Below the pieces are notes generated by a model. It searched no databases and was not told the origin of the DNA. It saw only the letters and a program-made list of their open reading frames with translations. A stretch of DNA of 64,000 nt from contig CAVSCI010000020.1 in the NCBI GenBank assembly GCA_963726365.1, positions 1 to 64,000 of the forward strand. Reading direction: 5' to 3'. Both the position numbers and the translations under genes were made by a program. The stretch's first letter is position 1. Each line of letters begins with the position of its first letter. Positions 1-10,286 of the stretch are shown here, one piece after another. Origin of the DNA: JAABQG01 sp963726365. GTDB taxonomy: Bacteria > Pseudomonadota > Gammaproteobacteria > Burkholderiales > Burkholderiaceae_C.

Positions 1-1487
1 GCGACGCGGTGACGTTGCGCCCCGACGGGCCGGACGGCCGAAGGATGCCCTCGTCGACCCGCTCCAGCACATAGGGGAAGAACGGATTCGACGGCAGGCG
101 CGTCAGGAAATCCTGGTCGACGATCAGCGCGCCCCGCTCGCCGCGCGCATCCATCGCGCCCAGGTGGTAGCCGAATTCGGGCGGCGCCTTCCTGTCGGGC
201 TGTATGCCGTACAGCGAATCGTCCATCGGAATCGGGATGGCCAGGTGCGACAGCGAGAAGATGCCCGGCGGATACGGCAGCGTCAGGGCGCGATCCTTGG
301 CCTGCAACTGGCCTGGCGCAATGCTGCGCTCCAGCGTGGCGTGGCTTTCTTCGCTGGCGTTGACGATGGACGTGAAGCGATACGCCTGCGGCGTGGTCGG
401 CGCCAGCTGCTCCAGCGCGACGTAGGCTGCTGGCCGCAGCAGCGGCCCGAATTTCACGGTGCGGTTGACATCGAAGAGCACGATTTCACTGCCGTTGTCG
501 GGCAGCCGCTGGTACAGCGCCGTCAGGATGGCCGGCGTGCTGACGGTGAAATCGATCACGGACTGGAAGGTCAGCACTGGCGGCAGGGTGCCGAGCCGGC
601 CGGCGCGCGCGAGGCGGTCGATCTGCCCCTGCAGCGTATCCGTCAGCCGGTAGGACTGCCGCGCGCCATTGACCGGGAACGAGTTGTACTTGAACGGGTT
701 GAACTCGGGCGTGACGCTCAACCAGGCCGCGTTGGCAAACGGCGGCAGCACCGCCGGCAGGCCGGCCAGACCGGCGAAACGCGCAAAGCGCGTGATCCCG
801 ATCATCGGGGTGAACAGCACCAGGCGGTCGGCCCGGGGCAACAACGGATCTTCGACGACATCCAGCGAATACTTCATCGCCAGAGCGCCACCGTTCGAAA
901 AACCCACCAGGTGCAGGGGCGCCGGTGCAGGGACGCGTCGCCGCGCCTCGCGCACGCCAAGCCGCGTGGCCGCCATCCAGTCTTCCCAGCGCACGTCCGT
1001 CAGGCCGGCCGGCACGGTGCCATGCCCCGGCATCCGCATCCCGATCACGACGAAGCCTCGATCCCGGTAGAGCTTGGCAACGTGCCGCAGGCTGTAGGGC
1101 GAGTCGGTCAGCCCGTGCAGCAGCAGCACCGCCCCGGTGGGCTTGCCTTCGGGCTCCATGACATACGAGCGGTTCCAGTCCTGCTTGAAGCGCGCCGGGA
1201 TACACCGGACTGGCCTCGAAATAGCGGTTGATCGGCACCCTTGCGTCCGGCGCAAGCTTCTGGCTGACCTCGGCCTGAATGCTCTTGAAGATGGCATCTT
1301 CCTGCGCCATGTAACGGGCCCAGTCGGCAGCGTCGAGATCATTGGCGCGCAGTTCCACAGGGACAAAGGTGTGCCACGGCTGAAGCTCGGGGCCGCCCAG
1401 CGCGCGGTACGACCGGATTGCAAGCATTGCGGACCCGACCACGACCACCCCGATCAGCGCCCACTTCAGGGCTCTCTTTATTGCCAT
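1..1487 (-). CDS. alpha/beta hydrolase (serine hydrolase), frameshifted and cut by the window edge
   Basis: Probable secreted or membrane-anchored alpha/beta hydrolase of unknown substrate. It starts at ATG 1487, preceded by GGGAGA, and opens with a short basic stretch and a hydrophobic segment (WALIGVVVVGSAML), which suggests an N-terminal anchor. The open frame breaks near 1195-1199: codons up to SPVYP are in one frame, and the rest of the fold continues in the next. There I read the oxyanion-type HGLTDSPYS motif and the nucleophile elbow GFSNGG. Removing one G/C pair joins the two halves. No stop codon appears before position 1, so the C-terminus lies outside the window. It may be a pseudogene or carry a sequencing insertion; many other genes here show the same kind of lesion. 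Confidence 0.7.
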
Positions 1488-1992
1488 TTGAATCGTCTCC
1501 CTTTGGGTCGCAGCACAGGTATCCCGGACGCTCTTGCTTTGGCGCGGCCAGTCTCGCCAGTCTCAAATCACACTACAGCGTGGCTTTTACGCTGGCCTTC
1601 GAACAGCAGGCCATCCTGGGCAGCGCCGCACGCCCGAAATCCAGCCATCCGATCCGGTCGTGACTGGGTTCGAAGGCCGTATTTTGCAATCATTTGTGGA
1701 CAGTCTGCGAAGTTTGCTTCCGGACCTGGCGCGTGAACCGAGGAATCGCCACGCTGAAGGTCATCAAGCAAGCCGTCAAGGGCTGTTGGCAAGGCCAAGC
1801 TCGGAGCCGGTGCGCTATGCCGCAGCGCAAACTGTGACTTCCTACCGTTTTTGGGCGGAGAGAAGACCGCCAGGAATTCCAATCGATCCAAAGAGTGGAT
1901 ATCCTGAAAGTACCCGTCAAGCATCCATGGTCCTCGATGCCAGAAAGGGCGCTTGGTTCCTCTTGGCCTCTTAATGTTCGGAGCAATTTGCC
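1488..1992. other. Intergenic stretch without a convincing gene
   Basis: About 500 bases between the hydrolase start and the small ORF at 1993. It looks less GC-rich than its surroundings. Several overlapping open frames exist on both strands, but none has a clear ribosome binding site, a recognisable motif or typical codon use. I see no terminator, repeat or RNA motif that I can name. It must hold the promoter of the minus-strand hydrolase. Confidence 0.5.
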
Positions 1993-2199
1993 ATGTTCAA
2001 ATTCTTTAAAAAGCCATCCGTCGTTCCCGGGAGGCAAAGGCGCGAATCGAAACAGTCTGACTGGAGCTCGACAGGTTCAAGCTTTGTGCGGGTGCTGGAC
2101 ACAGAGCCGATGCCCCTCCCCGAGGTCACTGAGAGTTGCGGGGAGTCGGGGTGGTCTTTGTGGGACGAAAGTCTCTTGACAGAACCTGCCAGGCATTAG
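1993..2199 (+). CDS. Small hypothetical protein (68 aa)
   Basis: A 68-residue open frame starting ATG with GGAG about ten bases upstream. The product begins MFKFFKK, continues with a polar linker, then has an acidic, tryptophan-containing stretch with DTEPMPLPEV and SGWSLWDES. The mixed, non-repetitive composition and the ribosome binding site suggest a real protein. I have an impression of similar small MF.FFKK proteins in Comamonadaceae but cannot name a family or function. No membrane segment or signal peptide is visible. It stands alone, facing the otn operon end to end. Confidence 0.45.
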   Translation: MFKFFKKPSVVPGRQRRESKQSDWSSTGSSFVRVLDTEPMPLPEVTESCGESGWSLWDESLLTEPARH

Positions 2200-2254
2200 C
2201 CGTGCAGGCCTTGGGTCGCACCTCACCCGAAAGCCTGCCCGAATAAAGTGCGTC

Positions 2255-3112
2255 TCACGCCGCCAACTTTGTGCTCTTCAGCACCGCAGCGAACCAACCC
2301 AGCCCCGCCGAAGTCCCGCCGGGCTCGCCGCCGCGCTTTGGCTTGTACTCGCAGCCGATCCAGCCCTCCCAGCCGCACTGTGCCGCCACCTCGTCGATGA
2401 CGCCGAACAGGTAGGCGTAGTTGACTTCGCCGATATCGGGCTCGTGGCGCTCGGGCACGCCGGCGATCTGGAAATGCCCCACCTTGCCGGTAGGCAGGTA
2501 CTGCCGGATCTTCATGGCCACGTCGCCTTCGACGATCTGGCAGTGGTACAGGTCCATCTGCACCTTCAGATTGGCTGCGCCGACCTCGGCCACGATGGCG
2601 TGGGCCTGGTCCTGCCGGTTCAGGAAGAAGCCGGGGATGTCGCGGGTGTTGATCGGTTCGATCAGCACGTCCCGGCCATGCTTTGCCGCTTCGGCGGCAG
2701 CCCATCGCAGGTTGGCCACGTAGGTGGGCTGTACAGCCTCGCGGGTCATTCCCTGCGGAAGCAGGCCGGCCATGAGGTGGATGCGCGGGCAATCCAGCAC
2801 CTGTGCGTAGTCCAGCGCCAGCGCCACGCCGGCGCGAAATTCGGCTTCGCGGCCGGGGATGCAGCTGATGCCCTTGTCCCCGCCAGCCCAGGCGCGGTCG
2901 ATGGACACCGCATCCGTGCCGCCGGGGGGGGCGTTGAAAAGCACCTGCTGCAGGCCGTTCGTTCGGAGCCGGGCTGCGAGCTCCGCCTTCGGGAACGCAT
3001 AGGGGAACAGGTACTCCACGGCCTTGAAGCCGTCTTTCGCTGCCGCCTCGAAGCGGTCGAGGAAGGGCAGCTCGGGGTACATCATGGTCAGATTGGCGGC
3101 AAAACGGGGCAT
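2255..3112 (-). CDS. otnI: 2-oxo-tetronate isomerase (hydroxypyruvate isomerase family)
   Basis: A 285-residue TIM-barrel isomerase of the Hyi family. In tetronate pathways OtnI converts 2-oxo-tetronate to 3-oxo-tetronate, the substrate of the neighbouring kinase OtnK. Visible family features are MPRFAANLTMMY at the start, DVLIEPINTRDIPG (metal-binding Glu), MDLYHCQIVEGD, GHFQIAGVPERHEPD and the closing GCEYKP. The start at 3112 has AAGGAAAG upstream. It is the last gene of the minus-strand operon, separated from otnC by about 106 bases that contain a GATAGC repeat. The in-operon kinase, decarboxylase and dehydrogenase favour OtnI over a glyoxylate-pathway hydroxypyruvate isomerase. Confidence 0.85.
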   Translation of the reverse strand: MPRFAANLTMMYPELPFLDRFEAAAKDGFKAVEYLFPYAFPKAELAARLRTNGLQQVLFNAPPGGTDAVSIDRAWAGGDKGISCIPGREAEFRAGVALALDYAQVLDCPRIHLMAGLLPQGMTREAVQPTYVANLRWAAAEAAKHGRDVLIEPINTRDIPGFFLNRQDQAHAIVAEVGAANLKVQMDLYHCQIVEGDVAMKIRQYLPTGKVGHFQIAGVPERHEPDIGEVNYAYLFGVIDEVAAQCGWEGWIGCEYKPKRGGEPGGTSAGLGWFAAVLKSTKLAA

Positions 3113-3140
3113 GAAGGGGCTTTCCTTGGGCTAATATATT

Positions 3141-3185
3141 GATAGCAAACTATGGCCTTTCCACGCTGGAATGTTGCCATTTCTA
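3141..3185 (+). repeat. GATAGC dispersed repeat, copy A
   Basis: An element of about 45 bp reading GATAGCAAACTATGG, then CCACGCTGG, then TTGCCATTT. It lies between otnC and otnI, inside the transcribed operon. It shares its order of blocks with seven other copies in the window. Confidence 0.75.
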
Positions 3186-3218
3186 TTCAGAATTGACGTT
3201 CTGCAAGGCCCTCAAGGC

Positions 3219-3893
3219 CTACCAGCGGGCGCCAAAGGTCCGGCGCAGTTCGTCGATCTGGTTTTCCGTCAAAGGTGCGGGCGGCGTGGGGCTCAGCAGC
3301 AGGAGTTTTGCCGTCTCTTCCAGCTCTTCAAGCGTGGCCATGGCGGCGGCGGGGGAGTCGTGCCAGACATTCGGGCCCAGGCGGCCCAGCATCACCGCGC
3401 GGATCGGCGTCCCCTGCTGGCCGTAGCGCGTGATGGTCTGCGCCACGAGGTCGGCCGCCAGCGGGTCGCCGGGGCGGTGGTAGGGGATGAGGGGCACATG
3501 GCCGACCTTCATCACGAAGTAGGGCGTGGCCGCGGGCAGCAGCTCCCGCCCGCCATCGTCCGCGCCCGGCCGCAGCGTCAGCGCGACGCAGTGCGTGCTG
3601 TGGGTGTGGATCACGCAGCGTGTGGCGGGGTCGAAAGCGGCGGCAGCCCCATAGATCTGGCGGTGCAAGGCGAGGGTCTTGCTGGCGCGATCGCCGCTGA
3701 TCTGCTGACCCGTCGTATCGAGTCGGGCCAGCCGCGCCGGGTCAAGAAAACCCAGGCAGGCGTCGGTCGGCGTGATCAGGAAACCATCGTCGAGCCGCAC
3801 GCTGATGTTGCCCGCCGTGGCGTGCACGTAGCCGCGATCGAAAAGGCTTTTGCCAACGCGGCAGATTTCTTCGCGAGCTTGCGATTCGGTCAT
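3219..3893 (-). CDS. otnC: 3-oxo-tetronate 4-phosphate decarboxylase (class II aldolase family)
   Basis: A 224-residue class II aldolase/adducin-fold enzyme. In the family OtnC decarboxylates 3-oxo-tetronate 4-phosphate to dihydroxyacetone phosphate. Visible are GNISVR near residue 30, the zinc-binding HTHSTH cluster in mid-protein and GHVPLIPYHRPG with another probable metal ligand. I chose ATG 3893 (MTESQAREE) because its ATGA overlaps the otnK stop codon, a translational-coupling arrangement. A longer upstream open frame looks like coding shadow from otnK. Third-position GC and length fit the family. Confidence 0.88.
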   Translation of the reverse strand: MTESQAREEICRVGKSLFDRGYVHATAGNISVRLDDGFLITPTDACLGFLDPARLARLDTTGQQISGDRASKTLALHRQIYGAAAAFDPATRCVIHTHSTHCVALTLRPGADDGGRELLPAATPYFVMKVGHVPLIPYHRPGDPLAADLVAQTITRYGQQGTPIRAVMLGRLGPNVWHDSPAAAMATLEELEETAKLLLLSPTPPAPLTENQIDELRRTFGARW

Positions 3894-5183
3894 GTGAGCA
3901 CTGTAAAGGCTTTGGTGAAGAAGTCGTCGGTGCCGAAGTTGCCGGATTTGAGCGTGAGGTGCAGATCGCCGCTTGCGGTGTGGGCATGACACCAGGGCAC
4001 GCCGGGATCGATTTGGGGGCCGATCTTCATTTGCGTGATGCCCAGCGCCTGCACGCAGGCACCCGAGGTTTCGCCTCCCGCCAGCACGAGCTGGCGTACA
4101 CCCAGCCCGACCAGCCCGCGCGAAATCTCGCCCAGCGTGCGCTCCACCATCGCGCCCGCGTCCTCCACGCCAAGCTGACCCTGAACCGTCTTGACGGCCG
4201 CCGGGTCGGCGGTGGAATAGAACAGCACCGGACCCGCAGCGAGCCGGGGCGCGGCCCAGGCCAGTGCTTCGGCGGCCACATCCGCACCCGAGGCAATGCG
4301 CAGCGGATCAATCGCCAGCGCCGGGCGGCCACTGTCGATGAAGTGCTTCACCTGCCGGTTGGTGGCCAGCGAACAGCTGCCCGACACCACGGCCCGCAGC
4401 CCGGTGCCGGGCGGCAGCTGGCTGGCCTGCAGGGAAGGCGCCAGCCCGAAATTCGCCGGCAGCCCGATCGCCACGCCCGAGCCGCCAGTGACCAGCGCCA
4501 TGCCCTTGAGCGCCGACCCCAGGCGCAGCAGGTCGTCGTTCGACACCGCATCGACGATGGCCACGCCGACGCCCTGCGCGCGCAGTTCGTCGATGCGCGC
4601 ACGGATGGCGGCCTCGCCACGGGCCACCGCCTTGTGGTCGATCAGGCCGACTTTGCGCCGCGTCTGTGCCTGCATCACGCGCACCAGGTTGGCGTCGGTC
4701 ATGGGCGTGAGCGGATGGTTCTGCATGCCGGACTCGTTCAGCAACACCTCGCCGACGAACAGATGGCCCTTGAACACGGTGCGCCCGTTGTCGGGGAAGG
4801 CGGGTGTCGCGATGCTGAAGTCGGTCTTCAGCGCGTCCATCAGCGCCTCGGTCACCGGGCCGATGTTGCCCTGGGCCGTGCTGTCGAAGGTGGAGCAGTA
4901 CTTGAAGTAGATCTGCTGCGCGCCCTGCGCCTGCAGCCACGCCAGCGCTGCGAGCGACTGGGCGACAGCTTCCGATGGCGCGACCGTGCGCGATTTCAGC
5001 GCGACGACGACGGCGTCCACTTCGGCGTCCAGAGGGCCGTCGGGCACGCCAATGGTCTGCGCCACGCGCATGCCGGCGCGCACCAGGTTGTTGGCCAGGT
5101 CGGTGGCGCCGGTGAAGTCGTCGGCGATGCAACCCAGGATGGCCTCGACGCTTTCTTGGGGCGGCCCGGCGCTGCGCGTTCAT
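3890..5183 (-). CDS. otnK: 3-oxo-tetronate kinase (DUF1537 / four-carbon acid sugar kinase), frameshifted near the start
   Basis: Kinase that phosphorylates 3-oxo-tetronate at C4. The N-terminal domain carries CIADDFTGATDLANNLVRAG and the C-terminal nucleotide-binding domain carries LAGGETSGA. In the given sequence the conserved N-terminus is not connected to any start codon. The natural start is ATG 5183, whose ATGA overlaps the ltnD stop. Reading from it runs out of frame at a run of four G (plus strand 5158-5161). Removing one base gives about 430 residues, the usual family length. As deposited, the first good in-frame Met is internal, at 5083. A sequence error seems more likely than decay, because the rest is intact. 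Confidence 0.85.
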
Positions 5184-6091
5184 TTTTGACGCCTTGGTAG
5201 CTCAATGCCCGGGAAGATCTTGATCACCGCGCTGTCGTCCTCCTTCGCGAAACCCGCCGTGGACGCCTGCATGAACATCTGGTGTGCGGTGCTGGACAGC
5301 GGCAGCGGAAATTTGCTGGCGCGTGCCATGTCGAGCACGATGCCAAGGTCTTTCACGAAGATGTCCACGGCCGACAGGGGCGTGTAGTCGGCGGCCAGCA
5401 CATGCGCCATGCGGTTTTCGAACATCCAGCTGTTGCCGGCGCTGTGCGTGATCACCTCGTACAGCGCGGCCGGGTCCACGCCCTCGCGCAGGCCCAGCGC
5501 CATGGCCTCGGCGGCGGCGGCAATGTGCACGCCGGCGAGCAGCTGGTTGATGATCTTGACCTTGCTGCCCGCGCCCGCGCTGTCGCCGAGCTTGTAGACC
5601 TTGGCCGCCATGGCGTGAAGCAGTGGTTCTGCTTTGGCATAGGCCGCGGGCTGGCCGGCGGTCATCATGGTCATCTCGCCGCTGGCGGCTTTGGCGGCGC
5701 CGCCGGAGATCGGTGCGTCGATGTAGAGCAGGCCCAGGCTCGCCAGCCGTGCTTCGAGGGTGACGGACCAGTTCGGGTCCACCGTGGAACACATCACGAA
5801 GACGCTGCCGGGTTTCATGGTGCTGGCGCAACCCGTGCCGTCGCCGCCCGGGCCGAACAGCACGGCCTCGGTCTGCGCGGCGTTGACCACCACCGAGACC
5901 ACCACGTCGCAGGCGGCGCCCAGCTCGGACAAGGAACTGCAGGCGGTGCCGCCTTCCTTCGCAAACGCCTGTGCGGCTTCGCTGCGCACGTCAAAGACAT
6001 GCGGCGGATACCCGGCGCGGCGCAGCGATTGCGCCATGCCCTTGCCCATCGCCCCCAGGCCGATCAGGCCGACACGGGTCACTGTGTTCAT
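5180..6091 (-). CDS. ltnD: L-threonate dehydrogenase (beta-hydroxyacid dehydrogenase family)
   Basis: A 303-residue NAD-dependent 3-hydroxyisobutyrate dehydrogenase-type enzyme. Given the otnK-otnC-otnI neighbours, its likely job is oxidation of L-threonate to 2-oxo-tetronate. It shows the Rossmann motif GLGAMGKGMAQSL at residues 9-21, the substrate loop ISGGAAKAASGEM and the catalytic-lysine region GAGSKVKIINQLL. It begins 12 bases after the upstream Bug receptor gene and ends overlapping the otnK start by ATGA, so the genes are almost certainly co-transcribed. D-erythronate or another C4 sugar acid cannot be excluded as substrate from sequence alone. Confidence 0.85.
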   Translation of the reverse strand: MNTVTRVGLIGLGAMGKGMAQSLRRAGYPPHVFDVRSEAAQAFAKEGGTACSSLSELGAACDVVVSVVVNAAQTEAVLFGPGGDGTGCASTMKPGSVFVMCSTVDPNWSVTLEARLASLGLLYIDAPISGGAAKAASGEMTMMTAGQPAAYAKAEPLLHAMAAKVYKLGDSAGAGSKVKIINQLLAGVHIAAAAEAMALGLREGVDPAALYEVITHSAGNSWMFENRMAHVLAADYTPLSAVDIFVKDLGIVLDMARASKFPLPLSSTAHQMFMQASTAGFAKEDDSAVIKIFPGIELPRRQK

Positions 6092-6103
6092 GCTGGTCTC
6101 CGT

Positions 6104-7075
6104 TCAGCCCAGGGTGATTTTTGCGAACTCGGCGACGCGTTTCCACTTGATCGCGTCGGCTGCCATGAAGGCGCCCATCTGGGTCGAGCCCAGAAAGCCC
6201 ACTTCAGCGCCCCGCGATTCCATCGCCCGGGCGATCTCGGGGTCACGCGAGAGCTTGTCCAGCGCCTGCTCGATGCGGGCCAGCACCGCAGCCGGCGTGC
6301 CGGCGGGCGCAGCCACGCCGTACCAGGCGCTGACGTCGAAATCGGCCAGCCCGGCTTCGATCAGCGTGGGCACGCCCGGCAGCGCCTTGCTGCGCTGGCG
6401 CGTGGTCACGGCCAGCGCTTTCACGCTGCCGCCCTGGATCTGGCCCAGCACCGAGGGCAGGTTTTCGAACATCATGTCCACCTCGCCCGCGATCAAGCCG
6501 GTCACCGCCTGTGCGGCGCCGCGGTAGGGAATATGGGTGATGAAGGTGCCGGTGGTGGTCTTGAACAACTCGGCGCTCAGGTGCAGCGAGGTGCCGTTGC
6601 CGTTGGACGCGTAGTTCAGCTGCCCGGGCGTCTTTCGGGCCCGGGCCACCAGATCGGCCACGCTGTTGATGCCGCTTTTCGGGTTGACCAGCAGCACATT
6701 GGGCACCTTGCCGATCAGGCCGACGGGTGCGAGCTGCTCGGGCTTGTAAGGCAGGTTGGCGTACAGGGCGGGGCTGATGGTCAGCGGCGGCGAGGCCATC
6801 AGCAGGGTGTAGCCGTCGGGCGTGGCGCGGGCCACTTCAGCCGCGCCGAGGTTGCCGCCCGCGCCGGGCTTGTTCTCGATCACCACCGGCTGGCCCAGCT
6901 CCAGCGCCAGCCGCGGTCCGATCAGGCGGGCCATGGTGTCGATCAGCCCGCCGGGCGGAAAGGGCACCACCAGCCGGATCGGCCGGGCCGGCCAAGCCTG
7001 GGCGCCCGCCATCAGGGGGAGGGCCAGCAGGGCTGCGCCACTGCCCTTGAGGATCTGGCGACGTTGAAGGTTCAT
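6104..7075 (-). CDS. Tripartite tricarboxylate transporter-type periplasmic receptor (Bug/TctC family)
   Basis: A solute-binding protein of about 323 residues. It begins MNLQRRQILKG and has an Ala/Leu-rich signal segment ending AGAQAWP. The mature part carries the Bug hallmarks PIRLVVPFPPGG, ENKPGAGG and HIPYRGAAQA. Such receptors bind carboxylates in the periplasm; placed at the head of the otn operon, a tetronate ligand is a reasonable inference. No TctA/TctB membrane subunits are adjacent, so it is an orphan receptor, as is common in Burkholderiales. A longer open frame begins at 7144, but that start would sit in the probable operator, so I prefer 7075 although its ribosome binding site is weak. 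Confidence 0.85.
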   Translation of the reverse strand: MNLQRRQILKGSGAALLALPLMAGAQAWPARPIRLVVPFPPGGLIDTMARLIGPRLALELGQPVVIENKPGAGGNLGAAEVARATPDGYTLLMASPPLTISPALYANLPYKPEQLAPVGLIGKVPNVLLVNPKSGINSVADLVARARKTPGQLNYASNGNGTSLHLSAELFKTTTGTFITHIPYRGAAQAVTGLIAGEVDMMFENLPSVLGQIQGGSVKALAVTTRQRSKALPGVPTLIEAGLADFDVSAWYGVAAPAGTPAAVLARIEQALDKLSRDPEIARAMESRGAEVGFLGSTQMGAFMAADAIKWKRVAEFAKITLG

Positions 7076-7139
7076 GGTGCTCAGCGTGGTAAGGAGGTGG
7101 GCGGCGTGTTGCCGGAGTGCTCGTCTGATTAGTCTGGTT

Positions 7140-7148
7140 ATCATACAA
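7140..7148. promoter_or_regulatory. Probable GntR (FCD-type) operator upstream of the otn operon
   Basis: The plus strand reads ATCATACAA here, 65 bases before the Bug gene start. A near-identical ATCGTACAA lies just before the adjacent gntR gene at 8016. FadR-subfamily regulators commonly bind short TNGTNNNACNA-like palindromes. The site is proposed from its duplication and position only. Confidence 0.5.
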
Positions 7149-7225
7149 ATTATGGCGTGCAGTCCAGGCGCGGGTTTGCCCTAGGTCAACGTTTTCGACC
7201 GATCGGGCCGAACGTGGCGCAAGAC

Positions 7226-8002
7226 TCAGGTCTTGCGTGGCAGGCCGCGGACCAGGGGCTGCGCCAGCTGGACTCCCGCCTGTTGCCAGAAGGCCGGGTC
7301 GGCCTGTTCGATGCGCTGGATGGCGTTGTCCATGTGCCGCGATGCTGCCTGGCGCGCCACCGCCGGATCGGCGGCTTCAATGGCTCGGGCGATCATTTCG
7401 TGTTCGTCCTGGACCTGGCCTGCAAAGTCGGCGCGTCGGGCTTCATTGGCGCGGGTGACCCGTGTAGCGCCACGCAGGAACTGGCCCAGGTACTCCAGGG
7501 TGCCGATCAGGAACGGGTTGCGCGCGGCCTCGGCGATGGCACGATGAAACTGGACGTCCTCGTCCACGCCGTCACCGCCGGCCGACACCGCGTGCTCCAG
7601 TGCAGCAATCGAATGACGGATGCGCTGGACGTCGGCGGGTGTCCGGCGCTGCGCGGCCAGCGCGGCAACTTCAGCCTCCAGCGCGCGCCGCACTTCCACC
7701 ATCTGGATGACCGCCTGTTTCGAGACCGCAAACTTCGCATCAAAATTGAGCGGGGAAAAGCCCGCATCCTTCACGTACATGCCGCTGCCCTGGCGCGAGT
7801 CGACCAGGCCCAGCGACTTGAGACGGGAGACGGCTTCGCGGATGACGGTGCGGCTGACCGAAAACTGCGCCACCAGCGCCGCCTCCGTGGGCAACTTTTC
7901 GCCCACCACCAGCCGCCCGGCGCGGATTTCCGCCGCCAGCACCTCCGCGACCTGGTCGGAGAGCTGGGCGCCGGGGGTGATGGATTTGAAGCGGGCGACC
8001 AT
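7226..8002 (-). CDS. GntR-family transcriptional regulator (FadR/FCD subfamily)
   Basis: A 258-residue regulator. The N-terminal winged helix-turn-helix shows LPTEAALVAQFSVSRTVIRE and LGLVDSRQGSGMYV. The C-terminal all-helical FCD ligand domain shows the metal-binding pattern with DVQFHRAI and a late HEMIARAI. It is transcribed toward the otn operon and ends about 150 bases before it. The likely role is a substrate-responsive repressor of the operon, and of itself, given the shared ATCRTACAA sites. It lies 30 bases after chrA on the same strand, but its own upstream site suggests an independent promoter. Confidence 0.88.
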   Translation of the reverse strand: MVARFKSITPGAQLSDQVAEVLAAEIRAGRLVVGEKLPTEAALVAQFSVSRTVIREAVSRLKSLGLVDSRQGSGMYVKDAGFSPLNFDAKFAVSKQAVIQMVEVRRALEAEVAALAAQRRTPADVQRIRHSIAALEHAVSAGGDGVDEDVQFHRAIAEAARNPFLIGTLEYLGQFLRGATRVTRANEARRADFAGQVQDEHEMIARAIEAADPAVARQAASRHMDNAIQRIEQADPAFWQQAGVQLAQPLVRGLPRKT

Positions 8003-8015
8003 GGGCGGGAAATTG

Positions 8016-8024
8016 ATCGTACAA
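8016..8024. promoter_or_regulatory. Probable GntR autoregulatory operator
   Basis: ATCGTACAA on the plus strand, 14 bases upstream of the gntR start codon. It matches ATCATACAA at 7140-7148 in eight of nine positions. Because it is so close to the start, bound protein could block its own transcription. Confidence 0.45.
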
Positions 8025-8031
8025 CTTTAGC

Positions 8032-9410
<1,379 letters not shown>

Positions 9411-9576
9411 GGAATGCGTCCATCAGGTTGCCAGCGCTTGGACGGGACACCGCCTGTCTGTGAAGACCCGGGAGGCTGAAATCCCGCTGCGTTGCATGGT
9501 ACCAGTGCCCGGTCCAGGGGGCTGCGAGTGTCGCCAAGGCGGCCAGGTGCAAAGCGAATTCTGGGATCATTCGGGG

Positions 9577-10269
9577 ATGCAGCCCGACACCCTTGGCCCC
9601 ACGGCCTTCATCGACAGCAACCACCCGGCCGTGCAGGCCTTCGCCGCGGAACACGCCCGCGGCGCCAGCGACCGCGAGCGCGCCGTGGCGCTGGTTTACG
9701 CGGTGCGCGACGGCTTTCGCTACGACCCGTATCGCATTGATCTCTCACCTGCGGGCATGCGGGCCAGCACCGTGCTGGCCAACGGCTATGGCTGGTGCGT
9801 TCCGAAGGCGATCTTGCTGGCGGCTGCCTGTCGCGCGGCCGGCATTCCGGCGCGCCTCGGGTTCGCAGATGTGCGCAACCACCTGTCCACCGAGCGCATG
9901 CGCCAGACCATGAAGACCGACCTGTTCGTCTGGCATGGCTACGCGGATATCTGGATCGACGGCGCCTGGCGCAAGGCGACGCCGGCCTTCAATCTCGAAC
10001 TCTGTGAGCGCTTCGGCTTGCTGCCGCTGGAGTTCGACGGCGTGCACGACTCGATCTACCACCCGTTCGACCTGGCGGGTCACCGGCACATGGAGTACGT
10101 GCACCAGCGCGGCAGTTTCGACGACCTGCCACTGGACCAGATCCTGGCCAGCTTCCATGAGGTCTATGGCGGAACGCTGGGCTCTGACAGCGGGACGGAC
10201 GGTCTGCAGGCCAGCGATTTCCTGGCCGACGTGGCACGTGAAGTGCCTGACGGGAAACTGCCGGTCTGA
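9577..10269 (+). CDS. Transglutaminase-like cysteine protease-fold protein
   Basis: A 230-residue cytoplasmic protein with a transglutaminase/papain-like core. The probable nucleophile is Cys74 in NGYGWCVPKAILLAAACR, and the catalytic His is His120 in VWHGYADIWIDG. At the usual third-residue position I read ATPAFN (Asn139) where many family members have Asp. No signal peptide is visible. The start at ATG 9577 was chosen because homology begins there; the longer open frame upstream is antisense to chrA and unlikely. It is divergent from chrA and convergent with metW, sharing a hairpin over the two stop codons. Its substrate is unknown. Confidence 0.8.
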   Translation: MQPDTLGPTAFIDSNHPAVQAFAAEHARGASDRERAVALVYAVRDGFRYDPYRIDLSPAGMRASTVLANGYGWCVPKAILLAAACRAAGIPARLGFADVRNHLSTERMRQTMKTDLFVWHGYADIWIDGAWRKATPAFNLELCERFGLLPLEFDGVHDSIYHPFDLAGHRHMEYVHQRGSFDDLPLDQILASFHEVYGGTLGSDSGTDGLQASDFLADVAREVPDGKLPV

Positions 10270-10286
10270 ACGCTCGCTGCGTTCAG
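10266..10286. terminator. Shared stem-loop over convergent stop codons
   Basis: CTGAACG and CGTTCAG form a perfect 7-bp inverted repeat with a 7-base loop. It contains the stop codons of both the transglutaminase-like gene and metW. There is no long T tract, so it could act as a weak bidirectional terminator or an RNA end-protecting hairpin. Confidence 0.5.

Noticed and set aside
1534..2037. Several overlapping open frames of 60-150 codons on both strands
   Set aside because: No family motif, no ribosome binding site, mutually overlapping. Probably non-coding.
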